A stretch of DNA of 64,000 nt from the NCBI GenBank assembly GCA_000231825.2, contig JH720302.1, positions 601,428 to 665,427 of the forward strand, written 5' to 3'. The notes under the pieces were generated by a model. The model saw nothing but the letters and a program-made list of their open reading frames with translations, did not search any database and was not told where the DNA came from. This DNA comes from Tetrahymena elliotti 4EA. Its lineage: Eukaryota; Ciliophora; Oligohymenophorea; Hymenostomatida; Tetrahymenidae. The translations under genes were made by a program, and so were the position numbers. Of the stretch, positions 12,210 to 24,581 are shown piece after piece; positions within the stretch are counted from its first letter, which is position 1, and each line of letters begins with the position of its first letter.

Positions 12210-15200
12210 ATGATATTTATGCGAAAGAATCTTCAATAGCAATTTTAAAATGATACAAAAAATTTAACTGATAGTGCAGGAAAAAGCATGGCAAATTCAA
12301 AGCTGCAGTTAAATAGTGAGCCAAAAATAAGTCTTTCATCAATGATGATGTAGAGTTAAAATAGTATAAATGAAAACACTGGTTTTGATTAATAGAACTT
12401 GTAATATGATACTTAAAGTAAAATAAACTACATAAGTGATGGAACTGATTACAATAGACAACTTCCTAATTTCATTAATAGTGGTAAAACTTTATTAAAT
12501 GTATAATCATAACAATATCATATTAACATATTTTATTTTCATTTGAAGACTAAAAGAGAAACTATGAAAGAAATTAAGAGTTAGAGGAGAATATTCATAG
12601 ATAGGCTAATTAGACTAGGTATTAGAGTCTTTTTAAAAGGTTTTTGTAAAGGGAGAGATTTGATACAACCTTAAGTTAGTCAATGCAAAATAGTGTTTTA
12701 AAGAGTTAATAAAAAGATGCTGAGATTAATAGGATAAAAGAATTTCTAATAGCTTCTGCTTAGCAAGATTAATAAGAAAGCAATTAAACAACAATGACTA
12801 ACCATAATAATTTATAAAATAACATGACTTTAGATGAAAAGATTATCAAGATTTCAGAGAAAATAGAGAAAGAGTTTGAAAAAGATTTATAAACTATTCA
12901 AAAATCTTCTTAATAATTAATTTAATAGCAATCTTAAATGATGTCTTGTTCTTCTTAAGCAAGTCCTTCTGTTTATGCTAGATCATAAAAGAATACAAAT
13001 AGAAGATATTAATTGGAGTATAACAGTTAAATTAACTCTTCCAAACATTCACCAAAAAATTCTAATTATAGCCAATTCGAATCAAATGAATATCCTATTT
13101 ATTCCAACATCACAAGATAAAGTATTAATTAGAATGACATTTCTTCTACTACAGCTGCAGCAGCAGGAGCAGGAGTAGCTACTGTTCTTGATGATGATAA
13201 TAAATATTATTCAAGTGTTGTAAGATCAGACAAAGAATCTTCTTAGTTGACAAGCTAAATAGCTCAAAAAGAGAATGAAAAGAAAAATTAATAATAGAAA
13301 ACATCAAACGATGATGATAGAATTTTTAATGAAATTCTTGGAAGGAATAGTTAATATATAGCAGAATATGAATAAAATAAAGTTAATAAAATTAAATAAA
13401 TCAATTAATCATATGATAGAAGCTTGTAAGAAGACACTAATTTTTTAAATAAAAATACAACAAATTTGGAGTTCTCAATCACTAAAAATAACGAAACAGA
13501 TTTTCTTACAAAAAGAAACAGTCGTCCCAACTCAAATAGGCTTTTACAAAGAAGTGATTTATAGGTTTTTGCAGAAATATTAGATAATAGTTATGCAAAT
13601 TAAAATAAAGCTGGAATAATTAATTCCACTTCTGCATCTAATACGAACACTGTTTTAAATTGTAAAGATTCAATAGGATAAACAATATCATTAACAAATA
13701 ATCATAACTCAAGCAATTTTTAATTGGAAAGATACACAGGAAGAAGTTCTCCAGAGCAACTCTGTAAAAGAAAAAGCAGCAGATCAAGCAGGAATTCTTA
13801 ATTTTAGACAAAAGAAAATACTAATTGCATGGTATCTCGCTAATTATCTCCTGAAAATTACTAAATAGAACAATACAAAGGTAGTCATAGTAATTCATAG
13901 ATGTCTTCATAGTAAGAAGAAAGCAATATTTGTTATGCAAACATCTCAAAAAATGAAGTCAATTCTCTCAAACAAATACTCTTGCATGATCTAAATTACA
14001 GAAACAGCATTAATCCTTAAATCAACCAATAAGAAAATAAAAAGCAACACTCTAGTAAAGACTATAACTAAACTAATTAAACCGAGTGTATTTCTGATGT
14101 ATCCTCAGTAAATCACCATGAATAAACAAACTAGGTACAAATTCTTTTGACATTTATTTTATAAGGATCCATTATATTTCATCTAATCTCTTCATAAAGA
14201 AAATCTTTAAAAAAATTTTACAATCCTAAAAAACATAAATAAAAATTTCCCATATTAATGCAAGGATAATTTTTTTTTAAAAATTTAATTATTAAATTAA
14301 ATAAAAAGAAAAAAATTTACCTTATTTTCAATAAAACTAAATATTTTTGACATTTTAAAAACTAATTATTTTTATTTAAAATTTTAAATGTATTTTTATC
14401 AATTAAACCTCATTTATAAAAATATATTTCTGAAATAAAAAATAATTTCTTTAAATTTGACTGAATAAATTTTAAATTAAATGAAATTATTTTAGGTGAA
14501 ATTATAATAAACATTTAATTTCTAAAGCAAATTAAATTTTATTATTTATTTTCAATTTTCTTTTTATTGGCTTGAGTAATCAAAATCTTGAATTCCATAC
14601 AATTTTTAATACTTTTGTTACTTTTAAGATATTTTTACAATCAGAAATACCTTCATTTTTATTTAGACATAAAATAATATTTCAACAAAAATTTTCATCA
14701 TAAATCATAATTGATAACTACTATATTAAAATTTTTTAATTGAAAAGTCTTAAAACAGTTTATTCAATATACATTTAAAAAAAAACAAATATTTTATATT
14801 TATTAATAGAGAGCATTTGATGGGTACTAAGATATTGAGAATAATGATGCTTAGGCAAACTAGACAATTTAAGAGGTCAAATAAGAAGAGGAAGAAGATA
14901 CAATAGGGAATTTAGAGAGAGAAGAATCTTTATAGAAATAAAAGAATGGAAACTATAGCTTTTACTAAAATAATATCATATAACCTAGTTTTAGGATATC
15001 TGATTCTAGTAATAAAAAAAGTGTTATTACTCCTCTTAAATAGCAACAGACAAAAAGCTAAAATTATTATTAGAAGGGAGAAAGCTCTGATCTAGAATAT
15101 GACTATGAATAGATTAAGGTGGAAAACAAGGACTCAAGGTAATTACACTAAAGTGACTTATAGGATTCAAGCAAAGAAACAAGACTAAAAAAAATTCAAA

Positions 15201-18200
15201 ACACTGATTATGAGTCTTCTTGCAATGATTTTTCTGCTATTAGCTAGATTCCAAAAACCTAATAGAGCAATCAAAGCTAATCCTAGAAAAAAATAAGGAG
15301 CAATTAGAAAAAGGAGAAGCCTTTTCTGACTCTTGAAGATGAGGAAGATGACGATTTAAATGGTAAATAAGATGTCAGGAATTAATTTTATAATTAAAAG
15401 CTAGTGAAGGTCAGCTTAAATTCAGAGAATAAAGAAAATTTAAACAGCTTTTAGGAGAAGAATGTTAATTAGACTCTCAAAGAAAATATGAGATAGCAGA
15501 ATAGCTTGGATTAAAAGATGAAGCATGAGAAAAATAGTTAAAATAAACTATAGAAATAATAAGATGACTATGATACATTTGTGAAGTAAAATTACTATTA
15601 AGATGGGTATGAAAACACAAATTAAAATAACTTCTAGAACTAACAATAATAAAAAAATTCATACCAATAAAAACAATTAGGGTAAGATTAATTTTATTAC
15701 CCAAGTAGTTAATAGAGATCTTAATAATCTTACTAAATTAATTCAAATTAATCAAATGTAAATTTCCTTGTCTAATAAAAGCAGTTAGATGACTAGGATT
15801 AACTAACTTAAATTAGCTAAAGTCACTTCTAAGTGTAAAAGGATAGTTAATAATTATATTAACCTCATCATGTAAGAAACAAATCTGACATCAACGGATG
15901 CTCTAACTATGAATAAAATAAAATAAATTATAAAGAAAAGAGAGATTACCCTTCGGTGAGACTCAGTTGGAATAACATTAGCAGCTAAAAAGAAAAATAG
16001 ACTGAGAGCAACCAAAAAGATGTGTATTATTTTATTCACCCTACTACAGCTACTGAGTGTAAACAAGAGCAAATGGAAAATATTTAAGTTATCTTAAGAG
16101 AAAAAATGTAAAATAGGTTAGACTACTACTAGAATGGGAACCTGTAAAAATTAATAATCGAAAAAGAAAAGCTGGCTTTGAATTAAATACAGCAAAGTAA
16201 TTTGAGAGAAGCAATAAGAATTCTAGATAGTTTTTTGAAAGAGCACAGTGACGATATCCCTGCTTATGACCCTCACAAAGTGTAAGATATTTTTTTAATT
16301 TGAGGGATGAAATAGCGTTTAATTTAGAGGTTGTTTATTAACCTTTGAAAAGTCAATCAAGGAAGATAAGACTGTAATGATAAGATAAATAGATTTTTAT
16401 TAATAAATAAAATTAAATTATTGTAGATCCTTTGATTATAATTATCAAAATAAAATTTTCTTTTTTTAATAACCACTAAAAAACCACTTATTACATAAGT
16501 AAAAGAGATATTTTTTGTTAATTCAATTTAGAATTCCTTTGAATTTAAAAACAAAGTTTACACTCTCTAAAAAAATAATAATATCCTTTTTTCATATTTA
16601 AGAATTCTTGTTTAGCCTTACCTTTTTTAAGCAACATTTTATTATTATAACTAGATACATGTACTACTTGTTGATTGAGTGCTTCTATAATTCATAAAGA
16701 CTCATAGATTTGCAGAGAGTTTGTTCAACTTTTTACAGTCAATATTAAAATTTTAGGTAATTTTATTTTTGATTACAAATGTAAATATTACTAATATAAT
16801 TTTTTTCAATTCTTATTTTCAAACAAACAAATAAATAGATTTGAAGACTCAAAAATTTTAACTTATTGTTTCAAGATCTTTAATTATTATGTGAGTTCTA
16901 TTATTGATGAAGACAGCCAATAGGAAAAATGTATAAATATTTTACAAAAGCTGCTTGATTTGACAAAATCTTAAAATAATGACATGCTAAAATCTGTAAA
17001 ATAGCAAATGAATTCTTCTGAAGAAATAGATATTGTAATGAAGCTTGTTTAGTGTTTCATGAAAATCAAAGATTATAAACAAGGCATAAAATATCTAAAT
17101 TAAATAATTCCAATTCTCAAGAATCATCAAAATACAAAGTAAGTTAATTTTTATTTTAGTAAAATTAGACTAATAAGTGAAGAAAAAAAAACCTAAATAA
17201 ATAAATAAATTAAAAAACCCCAATGAGTTTCTTAATAATTTTTATTTACTTCTTTGAAATCAAATATCATACCTTTTAAATAGATTTTTTTTTCTTTTAA
17301 GTGTAAATTAACTACAAAATCATAAATTAATATTTTTAATTTTATTCAAATAACTTAATCTTGTTATTTACTTAAAACTAAGTAAAATGTAATCTGTAAA
17401 ATTTACAAAATCAATGGATTTAAATTTTTCAATTATATTTTCATTAGAAATTTTAATTAATTCCTGAGATAGCTGTAACATTTAATTTTAATGCTATCAC
17501 ATTGAATTTTTACTGTAATATCTCTCACTATAATTCACATTTGATTAAAATTTCTATCGTTTTTCTAACAACTATTCAATGTTGATTGAGTAAAATTATT
17601 TACAGTTAATCTGAAATATTATTCATAAATTTGCATTTTTTCACATAAAAAAAATATCAAGTAATATCAATTAGAGACTTTCAGCAAATTTAGTATGGCT
17701 CACTATTCAAAAAAATCATAAAGATATTTAAAAATTATCCTGAAATAAATACTAATAAAAATTTAAATTAGTAATACTCTCTGACTAAGAATAGTGAATG
17801 GAAAAATAATTAAGATCTACAATAAGTTATAGACTTTATCAAACTTTTAAAGTAAAGAATATGACTTTTTAAAGTAAAAACAACACTGCTTTATTATCCC
17901 ATCCCACAACATCTAAAAAAGACTATAAAATATCCACTTAATTTTAGAGGAATCTTTAACTTAAAACATAATTAAACATAGTCTTTTTTCAACTTATTCT
18001 TTAAATTAAAATTTTTCTAATTAGCTTAAAACTAATTTTGAGTTAACAAAACGTAATAGACGAATTTTATCAGTGATAAAAACTTTTAAATATTTTAAAT
18101 CTGTAAAATAGAGAAATAGAACTTTTTAGAAGTATTTTTAATTACTTATTATGATAAAATAAATGCTTGAAAAGAAATAAACCTAGATTACATTAATAAT

Positions 18201-20361
18201 AGTTGAAGATATTCTTTTTACCTTCTTAGATATTTAATTTTTAAATTTTAAATGTATTCGAAGAAATAAATAGTTAAGTAGTCTATCCTATCAAAGGTCT
18301 TAATTTTTTCCAGAAAAATTGTGTCTTTTTTGGATATTTAAATTTCAATTTAATTTTTATTTATCTATTTTTGGTTTTTTTCAAAATCTATTCCAATTTG
18401 AAATGAAATAGAACAATTAATTTCACAAGGTTTTGATGTAAATTATGTAAATAGATATTCTTATTTACTAAATAACTAAAATACTCCTTTTTTGTAGTTA
18501 GTTATAAATGGCTTCCAATTTTTATTTTTTTAAAATCTCAAATATCAATAAATTATTTTATCAGATTTACTCAGAAAAAAAATTTTGAATTTTCTACCTA
18601 AGAAAAATCAGAAAAAAATTATATTTTTTCTATTTTATTTAAATCAAATCAGGATACTGCTTGCTTTCAAGAGAAAAGCATAGTGTTTTACCCTACTCCA
18701 TAAGGAATAAGAAGCTGAAAAATAGCTAGAAGAAGCCTTAAAGTATTCAGAATCACAATTTTAAATTCATAAAAAAGAAGACTTTATTTTACTGACTGAA
18801 ATCTATGAAGAATTAGCTAAAATAAAATGTAAACAAAACAATTATGTTGAATGCGTAGAAAATCTTCAACATGCAATAAGAATCCTTAAGAACCTAGATG
18901 ATTACAAGCACAAAGAAAGGATAGCTTTGCTGCTGGCAGAACAAGGAAAGTCTCTAGTTAAAATAGAAGAATATTAGACAGCTCAATCAAATTTTTTAGA
19001 TGCATATAACATAATAGTATAACATAAGGGGAAATACTGCTAATCTGCTACTGATTGCTTGTTATCTATTGCAAAAATTTATTATAAACAAAAAAAGTAA
19101 GCAATCCTTAATTTCTTTTTCCAACTTATTACATTTTTCTTCACTTCTTATTCCTGCGTTACAAATTATTTTTTATTTTCCAACATGAAAAATGGCTTTC
19201 ATTTGTAGTTAGGTCTACATTTTATTTATATCCAAAATTAATCAAATAACTCTAAGGGGTCTTTTAACTTAAGATTTCCAGCATGTATAAATAATAGAAT
19301 AATTGAATATTTATTTATTTATTGATTCATTGATTAAAATTGCTTATCAATTTATTGGAAGATTAAATATACTTATCAATTTAGTTGATTCATAGATTGA
19401 ATTTATTTATTTATCAAAGGCTAAGCTAGTTACAGTCAATATTTGAAATGAAATTATTAATCCATTAAATAGATTTATTTTTCCATAATCTTTTGCCATA
19501 AATTTTGTTCAGAAAATTTAATAATAAAGATCATTAAAAGTATTTAATGGCTAAATAAATAATAAATTCTTTTTTTATTTAAAAACCTAATTGAAATTTA
19601 GAATTAATTATTCTTGTTCCAACAATATTCAGAGTAAGTTTAAATTTTCATTTGAATTAGATTTAATCATTCAATTTCTTTTGACATAAAATTCATCTGT
19701 AACTTAAAATTTTTTGTTTATGGAATAATTAATTGGTCATAGGTAAAAGAGCTTTTTATTACAAAGTATTTTTAAAGAAAATAATGAAATTTGTTTACAG
19801 TTTAAGGATTAAATTGTTCTTTAATATTTAAATAGATTAAATTCAAGTGTAGAAATTTATGAAGCAGTACTTCAAATGTATACAAAAATGAATGTAAAAA
19901 CACATGATGTCAAGTATTTAAAAATAATGCTCATCATTTTAGAATAATGCTTGGAGGGCTAAATAAATGAAAAGTATGATTCTTATGAAAAGAAATTGAA
20001 AGAAATTCTGCATGAATATAAAAATAAAGAGAGCTGCTTCATTATAGCTAACGAAACTGGTAATTTACTGAGAAAGTTCAAGCTCTTTGATGGTTCTATC
20101 TATTACTATTAAAAAGCATTACAAGAAATATATCCAGAACTTAAATTATCAGATAGTACTAAAGCTTAGCTTATTTTAGTGATGTGTAATCTTGCTAGTT
20201 CATTCAGTGCTTCATAGAAATTCATGTAGTCACTCTAGATGTATGAAAAAGCTTTACAAGAATGCATAAGATTTCATGGAAAATAAAGCCATCAAGTAAA
20301 ACAAATCACCGACAGCATACAAAACATTCGTTCTGTATTACAAAAAATATCCCAAAAGTGA
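12210..20361 (+). CDS. Q/N-rich protein with C-terminal TPR-like repeats, 1,533 aa
   Basis: Exons are 12210-12483, 12549-14134, 14810-16281, 16839-17138, 18653-19096 and 19836-20361; all phases agree. Introns are 65, 675, 557, 1,514 and 739 nt. Residues 1 to about 1,020 are low-complexity, rich in Gln, Asn and Ser, with an Ala/Gly run (AAAAGAGVA) and an acidic patch (TLEDEEDDDL). From about residue 1,040 the protein becomes helical with repeats typical of TPR-type scaffolds: LREAIRILDSFLKEH, DYKQGIKYLNQIIPILKNH, KQLEEALKYSESQ, NYVECVENLQHAIRILKN, EYQTAQSNFLDAYNI, FDGSIYYYQKALQE and FMQSLQMYEKALQE. The likely role is a protein-interaction scaffold, possibly for large assemblies. The start could also be the second in-frame Met at 12219. 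Further small exons inside the 1.5-kb intron cannot be excluded, although the join used preserves phase. Confidence 0.82.
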
Positions 20362-23300
20362 AAATAAAATAATTTAATTAATATCTGTGCAAAACTATAT
20401 CAAATTAATAAAAAAAAATATATTAACTATCTAAGAAAATATTAAATAAATGAAATTGCTTACTTACTTTTTAGCAAATACTCTAAAGATTATTTAATCC
20501 CCCGTCCCATCCCATCTCTCATCTGTAAAATTTATCAATTTATAAAGATTTAAATCCTATTAGATTTAAACAGAACACAACTATTCTCAATCTTCGCATG
20601 CATCACCGGTCAATCAATTAATCAAAAAGTGAGATTAGTTAAATCACTTTTTATAATCTTCTCACTAACTAAATCAATTTTTATGATCTTAATTAATAAA
20701 GTATTTAAAAAGTATCCAGTATTTATGTGCGTTGTATTGCAATTCTTATAATTGAACTTAACTTATTTCAATTAAGTCTATAGTTCTCTTACTTAAATTC
20801 AATTTAAGTTTATTTATGAATTTTTTCCAAAATCACTTGAAATATGAGGTAAAAAAAAATGTCCAAAAAACTTATTTTTAGATGTAAAGTGATTGGAAAA
20901 TATTATTAAATGAATCTCTTTCTATTCATGAATGAGAGTTATTTATTTTTTGGGAAAATATTCATGTATTTACATAACGACCAAATAAATATTAATTTCA
21001 GATTGATTAATCATTAATTTTTACCATTCGCTTTAATTAGATTTGATAGGCTTTTTATTATTCAAGTTATTTATAACGCGATTTATAGATTCATCCATTC
21101 ATTCAATTTAGTGTCGTAACTCAAACACATTTAAACAGAATCAACGCCAATATTTTAGTGGCAACTAAATTCTAATAATTTTTTCAAGTAGAGCAGTCTA
21201 GAGGGGATAGGTAAAATAAGCTAAATATTTTGCTGTTTTTCATGGCTCTATGTACTCTTTTAAATTGATCTAATTCAAGAAAGCTAAAATAATTTAGCTC
21301 GTTCTAGTAATTCTTTACTTTTACGCTTAAACATTTATATTAGTTAACCTTAAAGAAAAATAATTATTATGATTAAAAATAAATGAGAAAATTCTCATGA
21401 AATAGAAATATTTTTATTTTGTAAGTTTGTGTGATCAAAATATGAAAATTCTTAAATAATTTCATATTTTATTTGGAAAGCATACAAATCTATAAAGTAA
21501 CTTATTAATGCTATTTTATGTATTAATTCAACTTCGTTGTGAAAATCTAATTTTGAGGCTTTATAAATTCTAGAAATTAGTAAGAATAATATTAATTTAA
21601 CTAAAGGTAAATCTGCTGGGTGAGATTTGGTAATATCTTTAATTATTGATACATTCTAATAAAATTTAAAACAAAAAATGTATGTTCAAATAACTGAACA
21701 AATTAAAAGCAGCCTCTTTTGTTTCTTTTAAACGTATTAAGAATTGGCTGGTAATAATGCCCATTTTTATAATTTTTATGCCTATCTATTTGGGTTATTA
21801 AAAATACTTAGTTAAATTGATTTAGTTATTTCTTTGTTTTGATCAAACTAAATCTTCATTTATACCTACCTATTATTATTACATTGGAAACGAAAAGGGG
21901 TATATTTGTTCTTTATAATGTATTATGAATTTATGAGCACTATTTTGATTTTGATTTAAATAGGTAAAATAACTGACCAATTATCTTAACAAAACTTAAT
22001 TAATAATAAGAATCTCCCATTCTTAACAATAATAGAAGAAAGAACTATTTTAGGTAAATTCTTTGAGATAGAACCACCTATATAAAGAAAGAGTGATAAG
22101 TAATAAGTGAATACCCACTATTCAATGTAAGAAATAATATTGCATGCTAAAGCTATGCAATAAAATACGAATATTAATGTATTTAAAAACACAGACCACA
22201 TTAACAGTTTACAGTAATTAATATTATTATTTTCTAAGCTATTCATAAGATATTTGTAAGCATTTTTTCTCAATAGGATTTAATTTATGTAGTCATTAAT
22301 ACTTAATTTATTACATAGAATACTTGATTGGAAATATTGTAAGCTTATGAATTGATGAGAACTGATAAAAATAGCTAGTTAGACTCTAAAAAGAATAAAT
22401 TAACATTAAAAGTATAAATTTAGTATGTCTTAACTATCAATATTAATAAATATTTAAACCAATAGTATTACTAATTTATTTATATTTAAGATTATTTTCT
22501 TAACTAGAACAAATGAAATATTTTACAGTCTAAAGCACACTGCAATTACTGTATCTTAAGTCAATATTTTAACACTGAAAATGAATTAATATTGAATTTT
22601 AAAGAATTTTCATTATATTTTATTCATGTAAAATCTACATTTTTCTAAATGAATATTCAAGCATAAACATGTGCAGTTAAAAGATTAATTATTTAGCCAG
22701 CTTGTTGACAAAGACTCTTTTTTTGATATTCCTATTCAGGTAAAAAATAGACTAAAATGCAGTCGGTTAAACTCAGCTGGCTGTTGAGCTACTGCTATTC
22801 TAATTTAGTAACAAGCCAGTCTATTTCAATCATTATAATAGCTTAAAAGGTTATAATCCATGTTTATAGCAAGAATAAAAAGAAATTAAAAATCAACCTA
22901 AAGAAAAAAGCCTTTGGAAAATTTCTTATTTACTTTTTCTAAAGCCAAAATTAGAGTTATTATTTTTTTGTGAATATCATCAATTATTCATATATTAGAA
23001 AATAGTTACTATTTATTTATTTATTTTTTGTCAAATAATAAAAAAATGTTTAAAAAAGGCGAATATGTGATGTGAACTTGTAAGTTGTTATAAGCATTTC
23101 AATTAAAGCTTGTAAAATTTGATTATTGACTTCAAAAAGACAAAATATAAATTTTTCTAAAGGTCTTCTAATATTATTTAATTTTCAAAGATTTTTTAAA
23201 CACTTCCAAAAAAGTTAATCATTAAAACTCATATTTAAATCTATTAGCCTTAAAATCAAATTTCTTGTAAACTGAGCTGTAGGAAAGAGAGGAGAGATAG

Positions 23301-24347
23301 ATTTATTCTCAACTGAGTAGTGCTTATTGAGTTTCAACATAAAAGAGATCATTTTCTTTAGCAATCACAAAGGTCATTTATCAGAATCGATCAAACAGCC
23401 TCTCCGCTGGCTCTAAATTAAGCTATAAAATTTAGGAATGAAAGATGCAATCAAATTCAATGTTTATGAAAATTTAATTAAGAAAATTGAAAAGTAAGCT
23501 TTTCATTCTTTAAATTATTATAAAGATAGCTCTATTTTGTTATCGCTATGCAATTTTGCTTAGTCATCTTGTTTAATTCCTATTTGTTAATGAATTTAAG
23601 ATATATCCTTTGGTGAGATTTGCTAGAATTACACTTTCTTTATTTTTTTTCAAATTTATCTGCTTTCGTTTACATTTCTATTTTTCTTATTTGAATTGTT
23701 CGTATCAGATAGTATTTTTTGGATCAAAGAAATAATAATTAGAAGAGCAGAAATTTAATAAAATCATAATGAATTTTTTTTTAGCTTTTCCGAAGGCTAT
23801 TGAAAATTGATAGCGCAATTTGCTTTATTTACATTAAAAAAATGAGTTTTCATTAGTGATCAGAAAAACTGGCCTAATTAAAGATGATATGTTAGTTAGT
23901 CAGTTTGTATTTATTAATTTGCGATTTAAAAAGATGTGGAATGAATGATAGAGTCTTATGTCTGAAGTTACTCTGATTTCATTGTAAATTGAAAGGGTAG
24001 TAAGCAGAAAGTTAAATTTCGAAATAGAATGAGCAATTTGTTAAAAAAAAAATTCACCCCCAATAATCCGCAAAAAAAATAATCAAATCATACAGTTTAT
24101 AGTTTATGATTAAAAAAAATTTTAGCTAGTAAATTTTTTCTCATTTTGATAGATATAACAAAGTTAAACCAATTGATTACGTAAATAGAGATATCCAAAG
24201 TAATAAATATCCAATTATTTTAAATAGCTAGCGAGCTTTAAGGATATAATTAATTAAATAAATTAAATTAAAAAATCAAAAAAAAGTAAACCTAAAAAAT
24301 TAACAAACTAAAACAAATCAATCTTTAAAAAATAAAGAATAAATAAA
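20362..24347. other. 4-kb AT-rich intergenic region
   Basis: No coding frame is convincing. Three details stand out: a 9-bp perfect inverted repeat at 20624-20652; a cluster of related AGCCAGCT/AGCTGGCT motifs at about 22,692-22,820; and a GC-richer, non-coding patch at about 23,260-23,440 in which GAGC and GGAGAG near the 5' end can pair with CTCTCC and GCTC near the 3' end. None matches an RNA family I know. Confidence 0.5.
20624..20690. repeat. Inverted repeat plus a short tandem duplication
   Basis: AAAAAGTGA at 20624-20632 is perfectly complementary to TCACTTTTT at 20644-20652, with an 11-nt loop. The right arm also belongs to an imperfect direct duplication of about 24 bp (TAAATCACTTTTTATAATCT and TAAATCAATTTTTATGATCT). 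It lies about 260 bp beyond the TPR gene stop, where it might form a hairpin in the 3' region. Confidence 0.5.
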
Positions 24348-24581
24348 ATGAATTCTAACAGAGCTACTTTCAAGAAAGCTGAAATCGTTTTCTAATTTTA
24401 TGAGTCTGAAATGGAAGAAGACTAACAAATTGAGGATTAAATTGAAGACTTCTAAACTTAAATCCTTGGAATGAGAGTTAAGACCACCAGAAATATTGCC
24501 CTCAACTTTAAAAGACAAAATTCTAATGAAAAAATTCACTCTTTCAACAGCTTAGAATCTTCTTAAGAATAAAGTTATTGA
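24348..24581 (+). CDS. Small hypothetical protein, 77 aa
   Basis: A single-exon frame runs from ATG 24348 to TGA 24579-24581. Its base composition is clearly less AT-rich than the kilobases on both sides, and its codons are typical of the other real genes here. The protein is hydrophilic. The N-terminus is basic (MNSNRATFKKAEIVFQFYES), the middle is acidic and Gln-rich (EMEEDQQIEDQIEDFQTQ), then a basic stretch (GMRVKTTRNIALNFKRQ) and a Ser-rich tail. It has no membrane segment or cysteines. The central part could form a short helix. I do not recognise it. It stands alone, about 4 kb after the TPR gene and 2.4 kb before the CstF64-like gene. Confidence 0.7.

Noticed and set aside
23900..24000. 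C/D-box snoRNA (ATGATAG with two CTGA boxes)
   Set aside because: The C box does not match RTGATGA and the spacing to CTGA is only about 25-35 nt, too short for a C/D snoRNA.
24050..24072. CACCCCCAATAATCC as a telomere-like sequence
   Set aside because: Only one CCCCAA unit is present. Tetrahymena telomeres are long CCCCAA arrays.
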